A stretch of DNA of 64,000 nt from Endothia cerciana (taxonomy: Eukaryota > Ascomycota > Sordariomycetes > Diaporthales > Cryphonectriaceae). The stretch's first letter is position 1. Each line of letters begins with the position of its first letter. This document shows, in pieces, positions 21,201 to 33,745 of the stretch. The position numbers were made by a program, and so were the translations under genes. The stretch covers positions 62,001 to 126,000 of the forward strand of contig JALRMH010000018.1 of the NCBI GenBank assembly GCA_026119935.1, in the 5' to 3' direction. Below the pieces are notes generated by a model. It searched no databases and was not told the origin of the DNA. It saw only the letters and a program-made list of their open reading frames with translations.

Positions 21201-24200
21201 AGGGGCTCCCCGGTGAGGGCGTGTATGTACACGGGTATCACAGTACAAGGTACGGACGTACAGCAAGGAAGCACCCGCGTACAGGCTTGAGGAGGTGTGG
21301 TGGCATGGTCGAGGTACTGTGTACCATGTACACACGCATGGTACCGGGAGGGCTGTGAGTTCTGCGTTCTGCTGGAGGGCAGGGGCGCAGGGGGCTGGCT
21401 GGTTTTCGCGCTATCTCCCACCACAAGAGCCAATGATTGGCCCGGCTGGTGTTAGTCCTAAACCCGGGGCCCCTTCCTCCTTCCCTGCGGGTTTGACCGT
21501 ATCACCATAGCACTGCACGACTGACTGCATCTGCACCTGCACCTGCGAGTGCAGGACAGGGACACAGGATACGACACTTGCAGAACTGCATCATAACCGA
21601 ACCCACTGGCCCGCTCGCCCGCTCGCCTATCCAGCCCACCACCCACAGCACTCACAGCACCTGCAGCACCTACCATGTAGCATCCTGAGGGCCTGGCGAG
21701 GGCGAATGAGGTGGTCGAGGTTCAGGTTGTTTCTCCCTACTACACATAGCAGCACGCACAGTCCCACACCTCAAACCTTCCTTCCCTTCCACCTCGCAGC
21801 TCACCTGCAACCTGCACTCCACTGCTGCACCACCGCCGGCGCCACCCCTCGCTCGACGAGATCTCAGTTGTTGTGACGCCGCCCCGGCCTCGCTGCTTGA
21901 TGGAGTGACAGGCTCCACGTTGGTCCGCCAGCTGGACTCTCGTCACATTGCGGCCAGAGTTGAGGTCCAGGGCCCCGACGTGTCTGCCGTACGGGTACCT
22001 CTGGATGGAGAGCTGGGGGAAGCTGATCGAATCTGCCCTCACTGTCGCCGCCGTCACCACCTCAGCCTCAGCCTCAACCTCGACCCATTGTGGTCAGGAG
22101 GGCACCTATGGCAGGCTGAGGCTCCTCGAGGTCGGCATGGCGGGAGAGGCCAGTGCGTCGCGTGGAGGTCAGTCAGCACAAACGCACTGGCTGATTAGAG
22201 GGCGGCCCCACGGCAGGGAGCCCCAAGACGCAACATCTCTGCTCCGCCCCGTACAGTACAGCGCCATGTCGCATGCACTACGCCGTACAGTACGGTACCA
22301 CAGTACAGCAGATCTGGAATCCATTTCGGGCCTTGTCGCGCTATGCGATTGCTCTAGGTGCTCCTTTTTTTGCCCCTTGAGGTGTCCGTGGGCCGCCAGT
22401 TATGTTACTCTATGTTGGCTAGTGCGATGTGCTCTGCGCACCCATCTGGGCAGTCCAACCTCGCGCTATGCTGTGCCCATGCGCTGTCCTGCTGTGGTAT
22501 GCTCCTGTCGTGCTACCTACCCGCCTAACAGCCGCCTGTGGGCGACGCTCAGGACGGTTCATGCTCACCAGCAGCCTGGCGATCCGCATCTCGCCCAGGA
22601 GAAAAGGATGGCATCTCGAACCTTGCTGATCTGTCTTCTCAACCTTGTTGGCGGGCCCCCACCATCCTCGGAACAAAGATCAGATCGACATGGGCACGGA
22701 CCGCCCATACTGAGGACCCCATCACCGCACATGGACCCTTCATTCGATTCCGTCATCCAAGGTTCGTCACGTCAGAGGCCGATCGGCTCGGCACCTGGGC
22801 CACATACCATGCCTGACTAGGCATACCCTGAAGTATAGCCGGGCTGGGATATAGGGGGCTGGCCCGCGCCTGAAGCTACTGGGTAAGGGGCATGAAGCTT
22901 ACACCCGCTGTGGTACTACCTACTACCGATCGACCGGGACGAGATGATCATCTTCAGCAACCTTAAAAAAACCTATTGTCCGGCAGCTCGACGGGCTCAC
23001 CTCTAGCTGCCATGCAGCCTGACATCTCGGCGGCGTTGCCCGCGCGCCTCTCACGCATGGCTCGGAGGTCTAGGACTGTGCTGACCGTGTCTGGTCCGTC
23101 AAGAGGTGCTCGTGATACTGACATTGTACTGTATACCTACCTACACTGCAGCTGCGCGAGAAGCTCTGCCCGTGCAGCCGCGGTGGTGCCTTGTCAACGG
23201 CAGTGCAGCAGCGGAGTCCACGGCCAACAAGGCCAGGGTCCCATCTGCTACGCAACGACGCTCAGTCGATAAAACGCAGTTAGGAACAAGTCGATGTGTA
23301 CCATAGTACCCACTGTCCACCGCGGAGCATGGAAAGCCACCCTTCCGCCGACTGGGTTCGCCAGCTCCCGAAAGGTTGACCCGCTATTTGTCGCAAGGCA
23401 CATGTCCTGAAATACCTCAGGGTGCTCACACACATCACCCAGAGCCATGCGCTCGTGCATGTGCTTGTCCTCGTGCCACTCCAGCTTGTGGTCTGTTACA
23501 AAACTCGGCGTCTGGTTCCGTCTCCCACAGATACACTAGGGAGCAACTTAGATGGGGCACAGATAGCCGCATCTGAGGCGCCGTCGTCGTTGTGTCTCCG
23601 ACTAGCCCAGGTACCGTCAGTCGACCGTCAATCGCAGCAGTCACCGAGCTCGACCACCGTACCGTGCCGACTGCTCACGGCCCCTCACCAAGACTCGGCT
23701 CGACGTCTGTCCTGTCGAAGGTGACGACCCAATCTGTGCCAACCTGGTCTCCAGTAAGGCAGCCCCCCCCCTCCCCCCCGTTAGTCTCCTCCCCTTGTAT
23801 GTGGACATGGAGTTCTACGCTAGTCGCTTGACCTTCACGTGCTCTGGTTGTTATAAAGTAATTCCTCACGCCTCGTCGTTGTTGGTCTCGAGTCGAGACC
23901 TGACTCTGGTTCTACTGTGCATTTTTCCCCCATATGAACACGTCTCGGTCCTTATATTCAGACCACCTCCCCTCTCGACTGGCCGACCCGCGCCTTCTTC
24001 CGCCGTGCCCCCAGAATATCAGATCACACCTTCCCGGGTCGTCACATAACCTCGTCAAATCCCATCCTAATCTCGGATCTTTATCTCGCCTCGTTGTCGT
24101 TCCTTTCAAACAGGCAAACCTTCAGGGGACTTGGCTCCTCACATATCGTCCAGCAGCCCTTGACGTCAAGGTCACAGATCATCGGATAGACTCCTGCCAA

Positions 24201-24618
24201 TCAATACCAACGCACTAGTGTGGACGACCTAGCCTTCGGCGACTGGATACGCTCGTTAACCTATGATCTCGACGTCAAATGAAGTGCCGACCCCAACCGT
24301 CAGCAGCTCGCAGAGAAACCTGATCACATCTCCTTAGACCCCGGACTTCATCCTCGGGGGCCATCGTCGAACATCCTATCTACTGCTCCAGCCTCAGAGC
24401 AAAGGCACGAATGCGGTGACAGCGAGACCTCCGGAAAGATCAGTGACCCGTACACCCAGACACCACCAAGTTTGAAGATACTGCGGCATAGTCGCAACAG
24501 GCGTGCCTTCCGTACGCGTACATTACACCAAGGCCTAACTCCTTAGACTGCATCAATAACCCTTGGCTTATGATGAAGTAAGGAGGCGCTTGGTTGGTTA
24601 GGCACACAATTGGACTCG
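18230..24618. other. Long gene-poor region
   Basis: More than 6 kb without a gene I can support. It contains G homopolymers (about 19458-19468, 20634-20642, 20664-20690), a degenerate GACTGGCTG repeat (20020-20066), T/C-rich CTT runs (about 20910-20945), and clusters of GTAC-bearing words at 22250-22312. Open frames are long only because of GC bias. The last 700 bp probably carry the promoter and leader of the next gene. Confidence 0.45.
20020..20066. repeat. Degenerate CTGA/GGCT tetranucleotide repeat
   Basis: Imperfect run of GACT, GGCT and CTGA units, ending in several consecutive GGCT units. It is simple-sequence DNA in an intergenic region. Confidence 0.7.
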
Positions 24619-26578
24619 ATGTCGGCGGGAACGACGAACGAAAAGTCGACTGCTGTCGGAGCTGAAAGTCCGCCGGCCGGCGTGACGACCACGGCCGGCG
24701 ACAGCGGCGTCGGTAACATGAGCGGGAGTATGCATCCGGCCCCAAGCTTGTCAGAGGCACCTCCCAAAGGCAGTCCTCGGCCACATGATCCTCTCTCGGG
24801 CCAACACAGCGTGCATGCGCTATCCGCAGGAGCCCAGAGCCCTCTCCACGGCCTCAGGAGCAGTTTCTTTGAGGGCTTCAACCCAGATCATGGCACCGTT
24901 CGCGAGCCATCTCGTCAGAGCCGATCGATGTCACCTCCGATGCGAAAGAATACAATATGCTCGACGTCCACGAACGCTACTACCGTGACAAACGCTAGTC
25001 AGCCCTCGATCGAGACGGCCGCAACTTCGCACAGCATCGCCTCCTCTCCGACGGCCCTCCCTAGTCAGAACGTCTTCTCCGTTAACGATGGGTCGGACGT
25101 GAGTCACAGCAGCAAAAAGCGGCGCCGAACGGGGCCTCTGAACCCTGAGCAGAGGGTGAAGGCTGCACTGATCCGAAAACATGGTGCATGTGACACCTGC
25201 CACAAGCGGAGAGTGGCCTGCGACCCGTCCCATCATAACTTGACGTGGGACGACCTCAAGAGCAGATACGCTGCTAGCAGCCCAAGTCGTCAGGAGTCCG
25301 TCCCGGTGAGCCCTCACGGTTGGCATCCCATGAACGCCGGCCAGAAGCGCAACTCTGAGGACATGGATGTGGATATTGAGCCGTCACCAAGCCCGCGCTC
25401 GGAGCAGGCAACACTGAAAGGACGGACGCCTTTGCCGAGAGGTCCTCGCCTGGTCGGAACAGCCCCAGCAACGCCATCTTCTCTGACCTCGCCTGAAAGG
25501 CCCAGGCCCGATTTTCCTGGCACCGCGTCACGGGTCTACACCCTTCCTGATCGCGGCCGCTACAGTTCTGTGGAAGTATTGCTTTTGTTCTGGGCCGACG
25601 ACCGCCATAACGAAGTAACACCTGTTGTGGACGAACTGCGGCAGGTGCTGAGCGAGCAATACGATTCCACATGTGCTGTCGAGTCCATACCACCCTTCCC
25701 TGAGCAGTCGCACTCATACCGATGGCTCTCGGACCGGATCCGCAGCTTCGCTAGGCACAATGATCAGCGGGATGTGCTGAAGATAGTCTACTACAACGGG
25801 CATGCATATCTAAACAGAAACCGGGACATGGTTCTCGCCAAGTGAGTTGTGCCAATGCCTTTCGGGCTATTACCAGCCTCAGCTTTTCGACGCTTACGGC
25901 TCTCTTCCCTGCCTTCCCCTTCTTGAATTCCCGCACCGACAGATCAGAGCATTCGTGAGGACTGACAATGTGGCGTATAGCTCCTTGAGACCCAACGAAG
26001 CCACCGAGATCCGATGGAGACCCATCCAAGCAGACCTAGAAGAGTCCTTGACGGACACGCTCATCATCATGGACTGCCCGTACTTCGGCGACAAACTCTC
26101 CAGGAGACGCGGCATCTTGGAGGTCTTGGCTGCCAACACATATGATGACTACGTCCGCTGTCCCATTCCTCGCTGTGCGTTCACCAAAGCCTTGATTGAC
26201 AAGCTTCGAACGCATGCTGCGCAAGCATCCCCTCCAAGTCCACTCTGCGCAACCGATCTACACGCGCACCTCATGTCCGAATACCCCAAGATAATCAGGG
26301 AGACGAGGTCCGACGATGAGGTCATCAATAACTTTCCCAGCCCGTCCCACGTGCTGGTCAGAGCTCGGAACACAATGGCAGCATCAATCGAGCTAGCGCC
26401 GCTACGAAGAGGCAGCAGCCCTCTCCGGCGTCCGGCGCTGGCAAGGCAATTGAACATCTCACTTCAGATCGGCGGGGACGCGGACTTGGAGATGTTGGTG
26501 GAGTTATTTCGATTCAAGCCTGACACTGTAACGCAGGTGAAGATTGAGGATAGGGGACCTTTGTCCGCCCTGTCTTAG
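24619..26578 (+). CDS. Caspase-fold-like protein with half zinc-cluster motif
   Basis: Two exons, 24619-25841 and 25981-26578, about 606 aa. The phase-2 splice with a TAG acceptor gives MVLANSLRPNEATEIRW, whose spacing fits homologues I recall. Residues 1-175 are Ser/Thr-rich and disordered. A nuclear-signal-like KKRRR is followed by CDTCHKRRVACD (Cys191, Cys194, Cys201), the first half of a Zn2Cys6 cluster, then HHNLTW. The C-terminal part resembles the caspase/metacaspase fold: strand VEVLLLFWADD, the His motif VYYNGHAYL (His395) and the Cys motif TLIIMDCPYFG (Cys440). Fungal homologues are mostly unnamed. A regulatory or cell-death-linked cysteine peptidase is an inference; loss of activity is equally possible, since the usual GHG after the His strand is GHA here. 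Confidence 0.7.
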
Positions 26579-27465
26579 AAAGCACAAGAGCATGCCAGGC
26601 GTTTTCATATTTTTTATTTTTTATTTTTTTACTTTTATTTTTTATTTAGGTTTTCGTGGGCGAGCAGGACTCCTCCCCACCGCATCATTCTCAGCTTGTG
26701 CTGTGGCGTTCAGGCACCTCTCCTCTGTCTTCGTTGCCGGCTGTGCACCCTGCTGTTTTAACGTCTCCTGGTGTTTCTTTATTACTGTTTCTTCTGTCAG
26801 CTGCGCAATATATACCCTGGGCATCGTGAGCGAGGCGTCAGAAGGCATATTCAGAAATGTACATAGAGTTCATTCTTCTGTGATGAATCTTGAGCAGAGC
26901 TAGGCGCGATGATACCAGTGCCCAAAGCAGGATATGGTCCCCCATTCAGGCAGGGGCAGGAGCACCGACACGGTGGAATGAGAATGGCTAGTCTGTGCTC
27001 TTCCAGGGCCAATCTTCCTGTGGGATAATTCGTCTCTTCCCTGCTATGAGAAACTCGGTGCCTTCCCCCATCTCCTCCACGGTCATGCCTAGCGACCTTA
27101 ATTGCGAAGTATCTAGAGAAATTGTTCTCCCGGCTGCGCATTCTGCAAAAATACCTGCCATGCCTGTGAAGAACTCCGTATCCTTGGTTGCGGGGCGGGG
27201 GGGGGGGGGGCTTTCGATTTGGTAGGAAGCCAACCAGTAATGATCATTGGCGACTGAATATAATCGGGTATCCAGATATTGTACCCGCCAAATCCACCCA
27301 ATAATCTGTCTTGGTCGTCTTCCCCTCCCTAGCCAAAGGGGGGGAAGGAAGGGGAGAAGAAAAAAGAAGAAAGAAAAAAAAAAGGGAAAAAGGAAAAAGG
27401 AAAAAGGAAAACAAAAAAGGAGAAATAAGGCTCGCTGTGTCATTCGCACCGGCAGGAATTTCCCC
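26579..27465. other. Convergent intergenic, no gene
   Basis: Lies between the 3' ends of the caspase-like and phospholipase genes. It has a T/A-rich block (26607-26650), a G tract (about 27188-27210) and a purine-rich block (about 27340-27425). No coding region was recognised. Confidence 0.5.
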
Positions 27466-29546
27466 CTATATCATCCCGCCTAGTGTAACGACGGCGGCAA
27501 CGCTCACGGCCACCTTCCACGCACCCCCAGCACCAGCAGCCGCCGCCCCCGCCGACTTGGACGCAGGCCCCGCGGACGAGCTGCTCTCGTTGCCTATCCT
27601 GAGCGCCGGCTCGTACGCCCCGTTGTCCGTGGTGTCCAGCGTCCCGTTCCAGCAGTACCGGGCGAAGCAGGCCTGGCAGCCGCCCGGGACCGCGGTGCCC
27701 GTGCGCGCGAGGCTGCGGCTCAGCGCGGCGCACGCCACGCAGGCGGGCCACTCGCCGTCCAGGGTCCCGTTGCCCTGGCTGCCGGCGTTCAGGCCGTTGG
27801 CGACGATGTCGTCGCGCTGCCGGAGGGGGTAGGACGGGTCGAACGTCGACACGTTGCTGGTGGTGGTGTAGGGCGCGTTGGGGATGTAGACCACCAGGGG
27901 CGGGACGGCCTGGCCGGGCGCGAGGGTGAAGTTGGAGGCGTCGCAGCCGAAGAAGGCCGGGCGGTAGTTGAGGCCCAGGTTGATGAAGGTGTGGTCGTCG
28001 GGCACGGGCGGGAACAAGGTGCCGTTGGAGATGGACGCGAGGGAGCGCTCGTAGGTCGCGCGCAGGGCGGTGCCGTTCGGCCAGTTCAGGTCCGTGTCGG
28101 CGGACGAGTCGACGGCGAAGATGACGTCCACGCCCCGCACGGGCTGGATGAGCGGGTTGAGGGGGATGTTCTGCAGGTCCTCGCCGCCGTCCACGAGGGA
28201 GAGCTGCTCTGTGTCTGCGGCGGGGTTGGTGGAGGGGCTGAAGCCCCGGAAGGGGTTGGGGGTCCATTGGGCGATGTCGTCGTCGGCGGCGCTGACGGGA
28301 AATTAGCCGGCCATACAGGAAGAGAGGGGGGGGGGGGTGAAGGGGGAGTAGTAGTGTGACCCGTGAGGTCCCGGGCGCCATCTACGTTCACTTACCCTAT
28401 CTTCTCCAGGAGGTCGTCGATCGCGCCAGCGACGGCTGAAGGGATGTTCGCGGCCGTTGTGAGGTTTGCCAGTAGGAACTGGTTGAACAGCGTGCTGCTC
28501 GTCCCCATGACGAAGCCGGCCTGGTCGAAGCCCTCGACGCAGTCGCCTCCGTCCGGGATCGAACCGGCGCTGAAGTTGGACCCCACGTACCGCGTCGGGA
28601 CGAACCCATAGACCGTCGGGTCGAAGGTGCCTATCTCCCAAGGGCCGAGCTCGTAGTTGGTCGCGTTCAGGCTGACGATTTTCGTCCCCGGGTCGCGCCC
28701 GTCCGCCACGAGGAGCGGCATGGGGATGTTGCCGTCGATCAGGTCCTGGTCCAGCGCGATCGAGCTCCATGTGTACGCAGGCCCGCCGCCCGCGGCGTTG
28801 ATGAGCTGGTACGACAGCGCCCGCCCCCAATAGTCCGTGATCGACGTCGACCATCCCGGGTCCGACTTCTCGTCCACCTGCTCGCGGAGATCGTTCCAGT
28901 ACTCGGCCGTGTCGAGTATCCCGATGCCGCCCGTGTCCGGCCCCGCGAAGATGCTGTTCTGGAATTGCCACACGTTCGCCTCCCCCATAAGGGCCTCGAC
29001 CGATGAGAAGTTGTTCTGATAGATCGACCCCACGAGCCACCCTCCGCCCGAGAGCCCGGCCACGTACGTAGCCGCCTGCAGTAGTCCACCGATCCCTCCA
29101 TCCCCCGTCGTCCCGGCCGTGCGGTTGTCAGCGGCCGCGAGGAACCCCCCGCCGTTCAGCAGAGCCCGGTAGCCGCCGCCGCTGACGGCGATGGCGATGT
29201 TGGGCAAGGCCGAGACGTTGCTGGCGTGGTTGCTGATGTAAGACCGGGCATCGAAGCCGGTGATGCTTGCCCGGGTCATGAAATCTGCCATGGGCTGGAC
29301 GGTTGCCGCGCGCCTCTTGCTTAGCCAGGAGGTCTCGTCCTGGCTGAGTCCTGACCCGGCGCCGCGGATGGTAGGGCGCGTGGAGGGACATGTGACCACC
29401 TGCGGGGCGTAGTTGCCGCTGGGGGAGTTGGGTAATGCCCTTGGGTCGGGAGAGGTCCTCCTGTTATCAGGCAGGGTGCTGGCAGAAGCGAGACTACTGT
29501 GGGCGGCGGATAGCAGGAGAACCGCGGCCACTTTGTCCAACGCCAT
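27466..29546 (-). CDS. Lysophospholipase / phospholipase B, secreted and GPI-anchored
   Basis: Hydrolyses acyl chains of (lyso)phospholipids at the cell surface. Exons 29546-28396 and 28291-27466 encode about 658 aa. The N-terminus is a signal peptide (MALDKVAAVLLLSAAHSSLASA). The oxyanion block AVSGGGYRALLNGGG is followed by the nucleophile block GLSGGGW (Ser166), and the catalytic Asp block DGGEDLQNIPL carries Asp418. The splice restores KIGAADDDIAQWTPNPFRGFS, as expected in the family. Cysteines and many N-glycosylation sequons occur in the last third. The C-terminus is small-residue rich and ends in a hydrophobic segment (WKVAVSVAAVVTLGGMI), a GPI signal. The length matches fungal phospholipase B (about 600-660 aa). 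It is convergent with the upstream caspase-like gene. Confidence 0.93.
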
Positions 29547-32230
29547 GGTGGTGTGGTGCGTCCGAGGCCAGGAACACGATATGACGGGAAGGTATGAGGC
29601 GAGATACGAAGGCAAGATACTTGTAAGGTTGATATTCCTAAGAATGAGAGGGGAAAAGAGAAAGAAGTCCCCCGGCAGAGCCGGGTGCAACACGAGATCA
29701 GAAGGTGGTGGTCAGAATTAAGTTATCGACATGGCGCGCAGTGAGACAGGATTCACATGGACTGTGTTGGGGAGATGGTCATCGCCTCGGAAAGACTTTC
29801 CCTTCCAGCTGGTACTACTCGGCCAGCCTCGCAAACAGGAGGCAAGACAGGAGCGTGCGAGGTGAAGGAGGACACATAAGATACTGTGCTTGCAAGGTGT
29901 GACGCAATGGCCCTGAGCCCAAGGCCTGACTTGGTGAAAGACTAGAAGCCGATCTGAAGGCGCAGATCTAGAGGGGGGTTTGAGGGGTTTGGTATTATTC
30001 TTGAAGAGACCGACCAGCTGAGGCCGAGAAGCAAGCCGGCGCTGGGGCTGTGCTCTCTGGGCGGCACCTGTCACACACATACTGCGCCTGTACTGAACCG
30101 GGACTTGCCGTGTCACACAGTTGGTTGCCCAACGGCTGGTCTGACCTTGTGAGACCTTCAGCCGTGTTGAAGGACCGCATGCAGCACTCCGCGTACGTAC
30201 ATAGTACCACAGAGGCCAGGCAGTCCACTGCAGGGCTGACCTAAAAACCTCGCTTGAGATCCCGTTGACTTGCGATACATGTGCATACCACAGGCTGGGG
30301 AATAAGAGAAATGACATGACCATGCTGAACAGACGAGAGGATCAGATGTCCTGGTTGGCGGTCGCAGTAAGTGGTGTCGGTCTTTTTGGTCTCATGCGCC
30401 TCCTCAGGTCGTCCCTGCATGGACGCTCCAGAGCGACGGCCCCCGTTTCGGAGGCTAGCCTATAAGACCACCTAGGTGAGCTGGTAAGGTTACAGTTCGG
30501 TACCGCCAAAAAGTCCGTAGCAGGGCTAATGCAGGGCCCCAGTGCCCACCGGAAGGGCAGAGGAGCCTCGGGAGCGTCTGCCTGGAAGCGCCCGGTGTGA
30601 CGCCTCTCCCGCGCCTGATGAGGTCACCTGCGTTTTGCGGTGGTGGGCACAAAGATCTGTGGGCTGCTCCAGGACGCGCAACATCTCGAGCGCCGACGTT
30701 CCCGACATCCAGATCACCAATCCCTGAAAGTGGGGGCGTTATAGGCGATCCTCGTGGGGTTGATCTTCCCTGGAACGACTTCGCGTGGGTAGATCGATCT
30801 ACCTATACAGTAAGCAACCAGGACCAAACGACCTCCGCCCCGCCAGGAGCCGAGACGTCCGAACCGGCTACGTATTGCCGAAGGAGACTGGGCTGGCTTG
30901 GCTCTCCGTTTGTTTGACTGGTGTGTCTAGGCTCTAATGCTGGCCGGGAGAGCGTGTCCGGCCGGGAGAGCGTGTCCGGGAGGGGACACCTATCTGCCTC
31001 TTGCTTGCCTGGCTCGTGCATAAAAGTGGTAGGGCTCACATTGGTGGCAGTCCTGATAAGAATAGGTGTTTCGATGGCCTCTTCCAGGATCCGGATCGCC
31101 TTCTCACCTACTTCACCAGGGTTCACCGAATCACAGCGAGCAATCACCATGTCCGTCCATGCTCTGTTCTACACACGTATAGATTCGGGCCAGGCCGCCC
31201 GTTAAGCCTAGCTTCTCTGCTCGCACCGCTGGCTAGTGTCGATTTGGTGTCGCGGGCACGAGGCAACGGGCTTGTGCCGTCTCCTGCGCCTGGGGCTCGT
31301 GACCATACTCAACATGACCGCGTCCGGCTCTCGCCTTCGATAAGCTCCTGCTCGCCGTCGTCGTATACCTGTTGAGCCATGGCCTGCACGTTGGCCGCGG
31401 AGCAGATCGGCTGCGCTCGGAGTATGTGTGGTACCTAGGCATATGGAAGGCAGAAAACCGAGCCGTCTACTACGCTCAGGCTGAGTAGGTTCCCAGCGTG
31501 CCTCAGTTCTCGGCGTGCCTGTCGCCGTCTCGCTTAAGCTGCACACCGAATGTATCCTCCCGTACCCGTCGCCATTGTAGCCTGGAAGACTTGCTCCGGA
31601 GAAAGGCGTACCCCGTCTGGAAAACAAGCACCGCCAGCTTGCGATCTCGTTCCGACACGCTATCACGGTAGAGCCGTGGAACGCGATGACTCCTATTAAA
31701 CCAATATGGACCTAATAGGGAGGTAGAGGCTTTGTCTTCAGAAGAACCCGCAAGAGCAGGTCCCACGACAGTTGGACCTGCAGGTCATCGATGCCCGGCG
31801 AGGTAACCGTAAGGGCTACCTAGGTCAGTATATATTTCCGCAGGTGAGGGTGGGAACCCCAAGGGAACGGTCGGCAGAAAGGAAACAGAAGACCTTTAGG
31901 TTATGGACAGGATGTGTTCAGTTGATCTGATAAATGCGATATCATATTTTAACACCTCAACGTGCTATGTAGTAGGAATGTAAATTGTGGGCGAGACAAG
32001 AACGGCCAGCCCAACTTTGAAGTGTCGTCGCTTATCTAATATCGCCTATGCCCCACTAAATTTTCTTCGAGCCGCCGGAGGCTTCTCATTTCCTTGGTCT
32101 TCAACATTCCGAACATCCACCGATTGTCGACATGATGATACCTATTCCACATTTATAACACCCGAGGTACAGTACGACACGCCGTACTGCAGTCACCACC
32201 TCTGTGTTTATACCCCCCAAGACAAACGCG
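29547..32230. other. Intergenic, 2.7 kb, no confident gene
   Basis: Contains the promoter of the phospholipase gene on one side and that of the G-patch gene on the other. A tandem duplication of about 19 bp lies at 30943-30980. An open frame on the minus strand at 31503-31766 shows no domain. AT content rises near 31900-32060, before the next gene. Confidence 0.4.
30943..30980. repeat. Two tandem copies of a 19-bp unit
   Basis: The unit GGCCGGGAGAGCGTGTCC (plus one base) is present twice in direct tandem. It may be a recent duplication; no function is evident. Confidence 0.8.
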
Positions 32231-32935
32231 ATGGACGCCCACGCCCTCCTCAAGTCGCAAGGGTGGCGGGGCTCCGGCCACTCCCTCCACAAGACCGACG
32301 ACACCATCGGCCTGGCGAAGCCCATCCTCGTGTCGCGCAAGAACAACGTCCTCGGGGTCGGCCGCAAGAGCCACGTCACGAGCGACCAGTGGTGGCTGAA
32401 CGCCTTCGACGAGCAGCTCAAGAGCCTCGACACCTCGGGCAAGACGAGCATCGTGCAGACCAAGACGCATACCAAGCTGGGCGGCCTGCTGACCTCCGGC
32501 GCCGGGAAATATGCGGGGGCAAACGGGCTGTATGCGTGTTTCGTGAGTGGCGGGCTGCTACAGGGGACGATCGGGCCTAACGAGGAGGCCGAGTCGACCG
32601 ATGCGACGCCCGAGGCGGAGCTCGCGCCGGCGAGGAAGGAGAGCAAGGAGGAGAGGAGGGCCAGAAGGGAGGAGAGGAGGAGGAGGAAGGCTGCCAAGCT
32701 GGCAAGGCACAATGCCGCGGCTGCAGAGGCCATGAGGTCCACCAAGAGCGAGACGAAGAGCAAGGACAAGTCGAAAAAGAGCAGAGGCTGTGTGACGAGC
32801 GGTGCGACGACGGTTGTCAAGGGCGGCAAGAAGAGCGTCACGCCAGAGTCGAAAGAAGAGCGTCGAGCGAGGAAAGAGGCTCAGCGGAAACGCCGCGAAG
32901 AGAAGGACAGGCGGCGCAAGGTCGCGGAAGGCTGA
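32231..32935 (+). CDS. TMA23: TMA23-like nucleolar G-patch protein
   Basis: Small nucleolar ribosome-biogenesis factor of 234 aa in one exon. The N-terminus MDAHALLKSQGWRGSGHSLH and GLAKPILVSRKNN, with GVGRK, form the short G-patch-like region also seen in yeast Tma23 and fungal Pxr1. It continues with WWLNAFDEQLKSLDTS and ends the conserved part with ANGLYACFVSGGLLQGTI, the typical Tma23 block. From about residue 130 the chain is Lys/Arg/Glu-rich helix with two KEERRAR repeats, a nucleolar-type basic tail. The start is the first ATG, and the conserved region begins immediately. The next gene, 0.8 kb downstream on the same strand, is an RNA polymerase I subunit. Confidence 0.85.
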   Translation: MDAHALLKSQGWRGSGHSLHKTDDTIGLAKPILVSRKNNVLGVGRKSHVTSDQWWLNAFDEQLKSLDTSGKTSIVQTKTHTKLGGLLTSGAGKYAGANGLYACFVSGGLLQGTIGPNEEAESTDATPEAELAPARKESKEERRARREERRRRKAAKLARHNAAAAEAMRSTKSETKSKDKSKKSRGCVTSGATTVVKGGKKSVTPESKEERRARKEAQRKRREEKDRRRKVAEG

Positions 32936-33745
32936 AGCATCCGCAGAGGATCGGCAGACAATCTGAACTACTCTGGAGATCGAGGTCCCCACCACAGGCG
33001 CTCGATGGCTGGCAAGCACGCCGGCTACCCAACCTCTACTGGCTGACAGCGTGTATATCATCCCCAGGGGCCAATCAGGCATGATAACGTGTGGTACGGC
33101 TTGCTCGAAATCCTCACGAGACACGGATATGGGCGCCCAAGGCGCACTGCGGTCCCAAGTCAAGCCACGGCTGTGTATCGGTCTGGAAGGAAGCACCGGG
33201 CCGTTTCGGCATTAGGCATGGCTGGTTCAATGCCAAATAGAAGCATCAACTCGTCAATGAGACCACTCCAAAGGTGCAAGAATGCGATGGTCCCCAAGCC
33301 CTGCGCCCGCCCATGGTTGCGATTACCGTGACTTGAGATGCATACGGCATTGTGTGCCCGCTAACTAGGCGTCTCTGTGGACCTTGGGCTCCTGGACAGC
33401 ATCTGAATGTGGACAACGCATGATAACAATTTCGATTTGGAGCGCGAAAGTATGGCAGCAACACTTCTTGAGGGTATGTCCTCGACAATGTCTAGAAACT
33501 CGATAGAAATTGGACGTTCTGCTGCGGAAGTTGAATAAGTGGTAGAGGGGTGACATCTGCGTCGGGCGGTGTGCCGCATCTAGATGTGGGGGGGCCCCGG
33601 ATCAATTGGAATTGCAGCGTAAACTTGGCGGCAGAAAAAAAGTTCTGGGCTGAGAGAACCTTTGAGCCGTCGATCTGCTACCACCAACAGACGACGCTCT
33701 GGCGAGCCCCCGTACGCCCCCCATTCGAACCCACATTCTCGCGAC
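32936..33745. other. Intergenic, no gene
   Basis: Spacer between the TMA23-like and RPA43 genes. Short open frames only; presumably the 3' end of the former and the promoter of the latter. Confidence 0.45.

Noticed and set aside
20413..21216. 267-codon open frame
   Set aside because: Runs through G and CTT simple repeats and shows no protein-like pattern.
31503..31766. 87-codon minus-strand ORF
   Set aside because: Mixed composition but no recognisable family; too weak to call.
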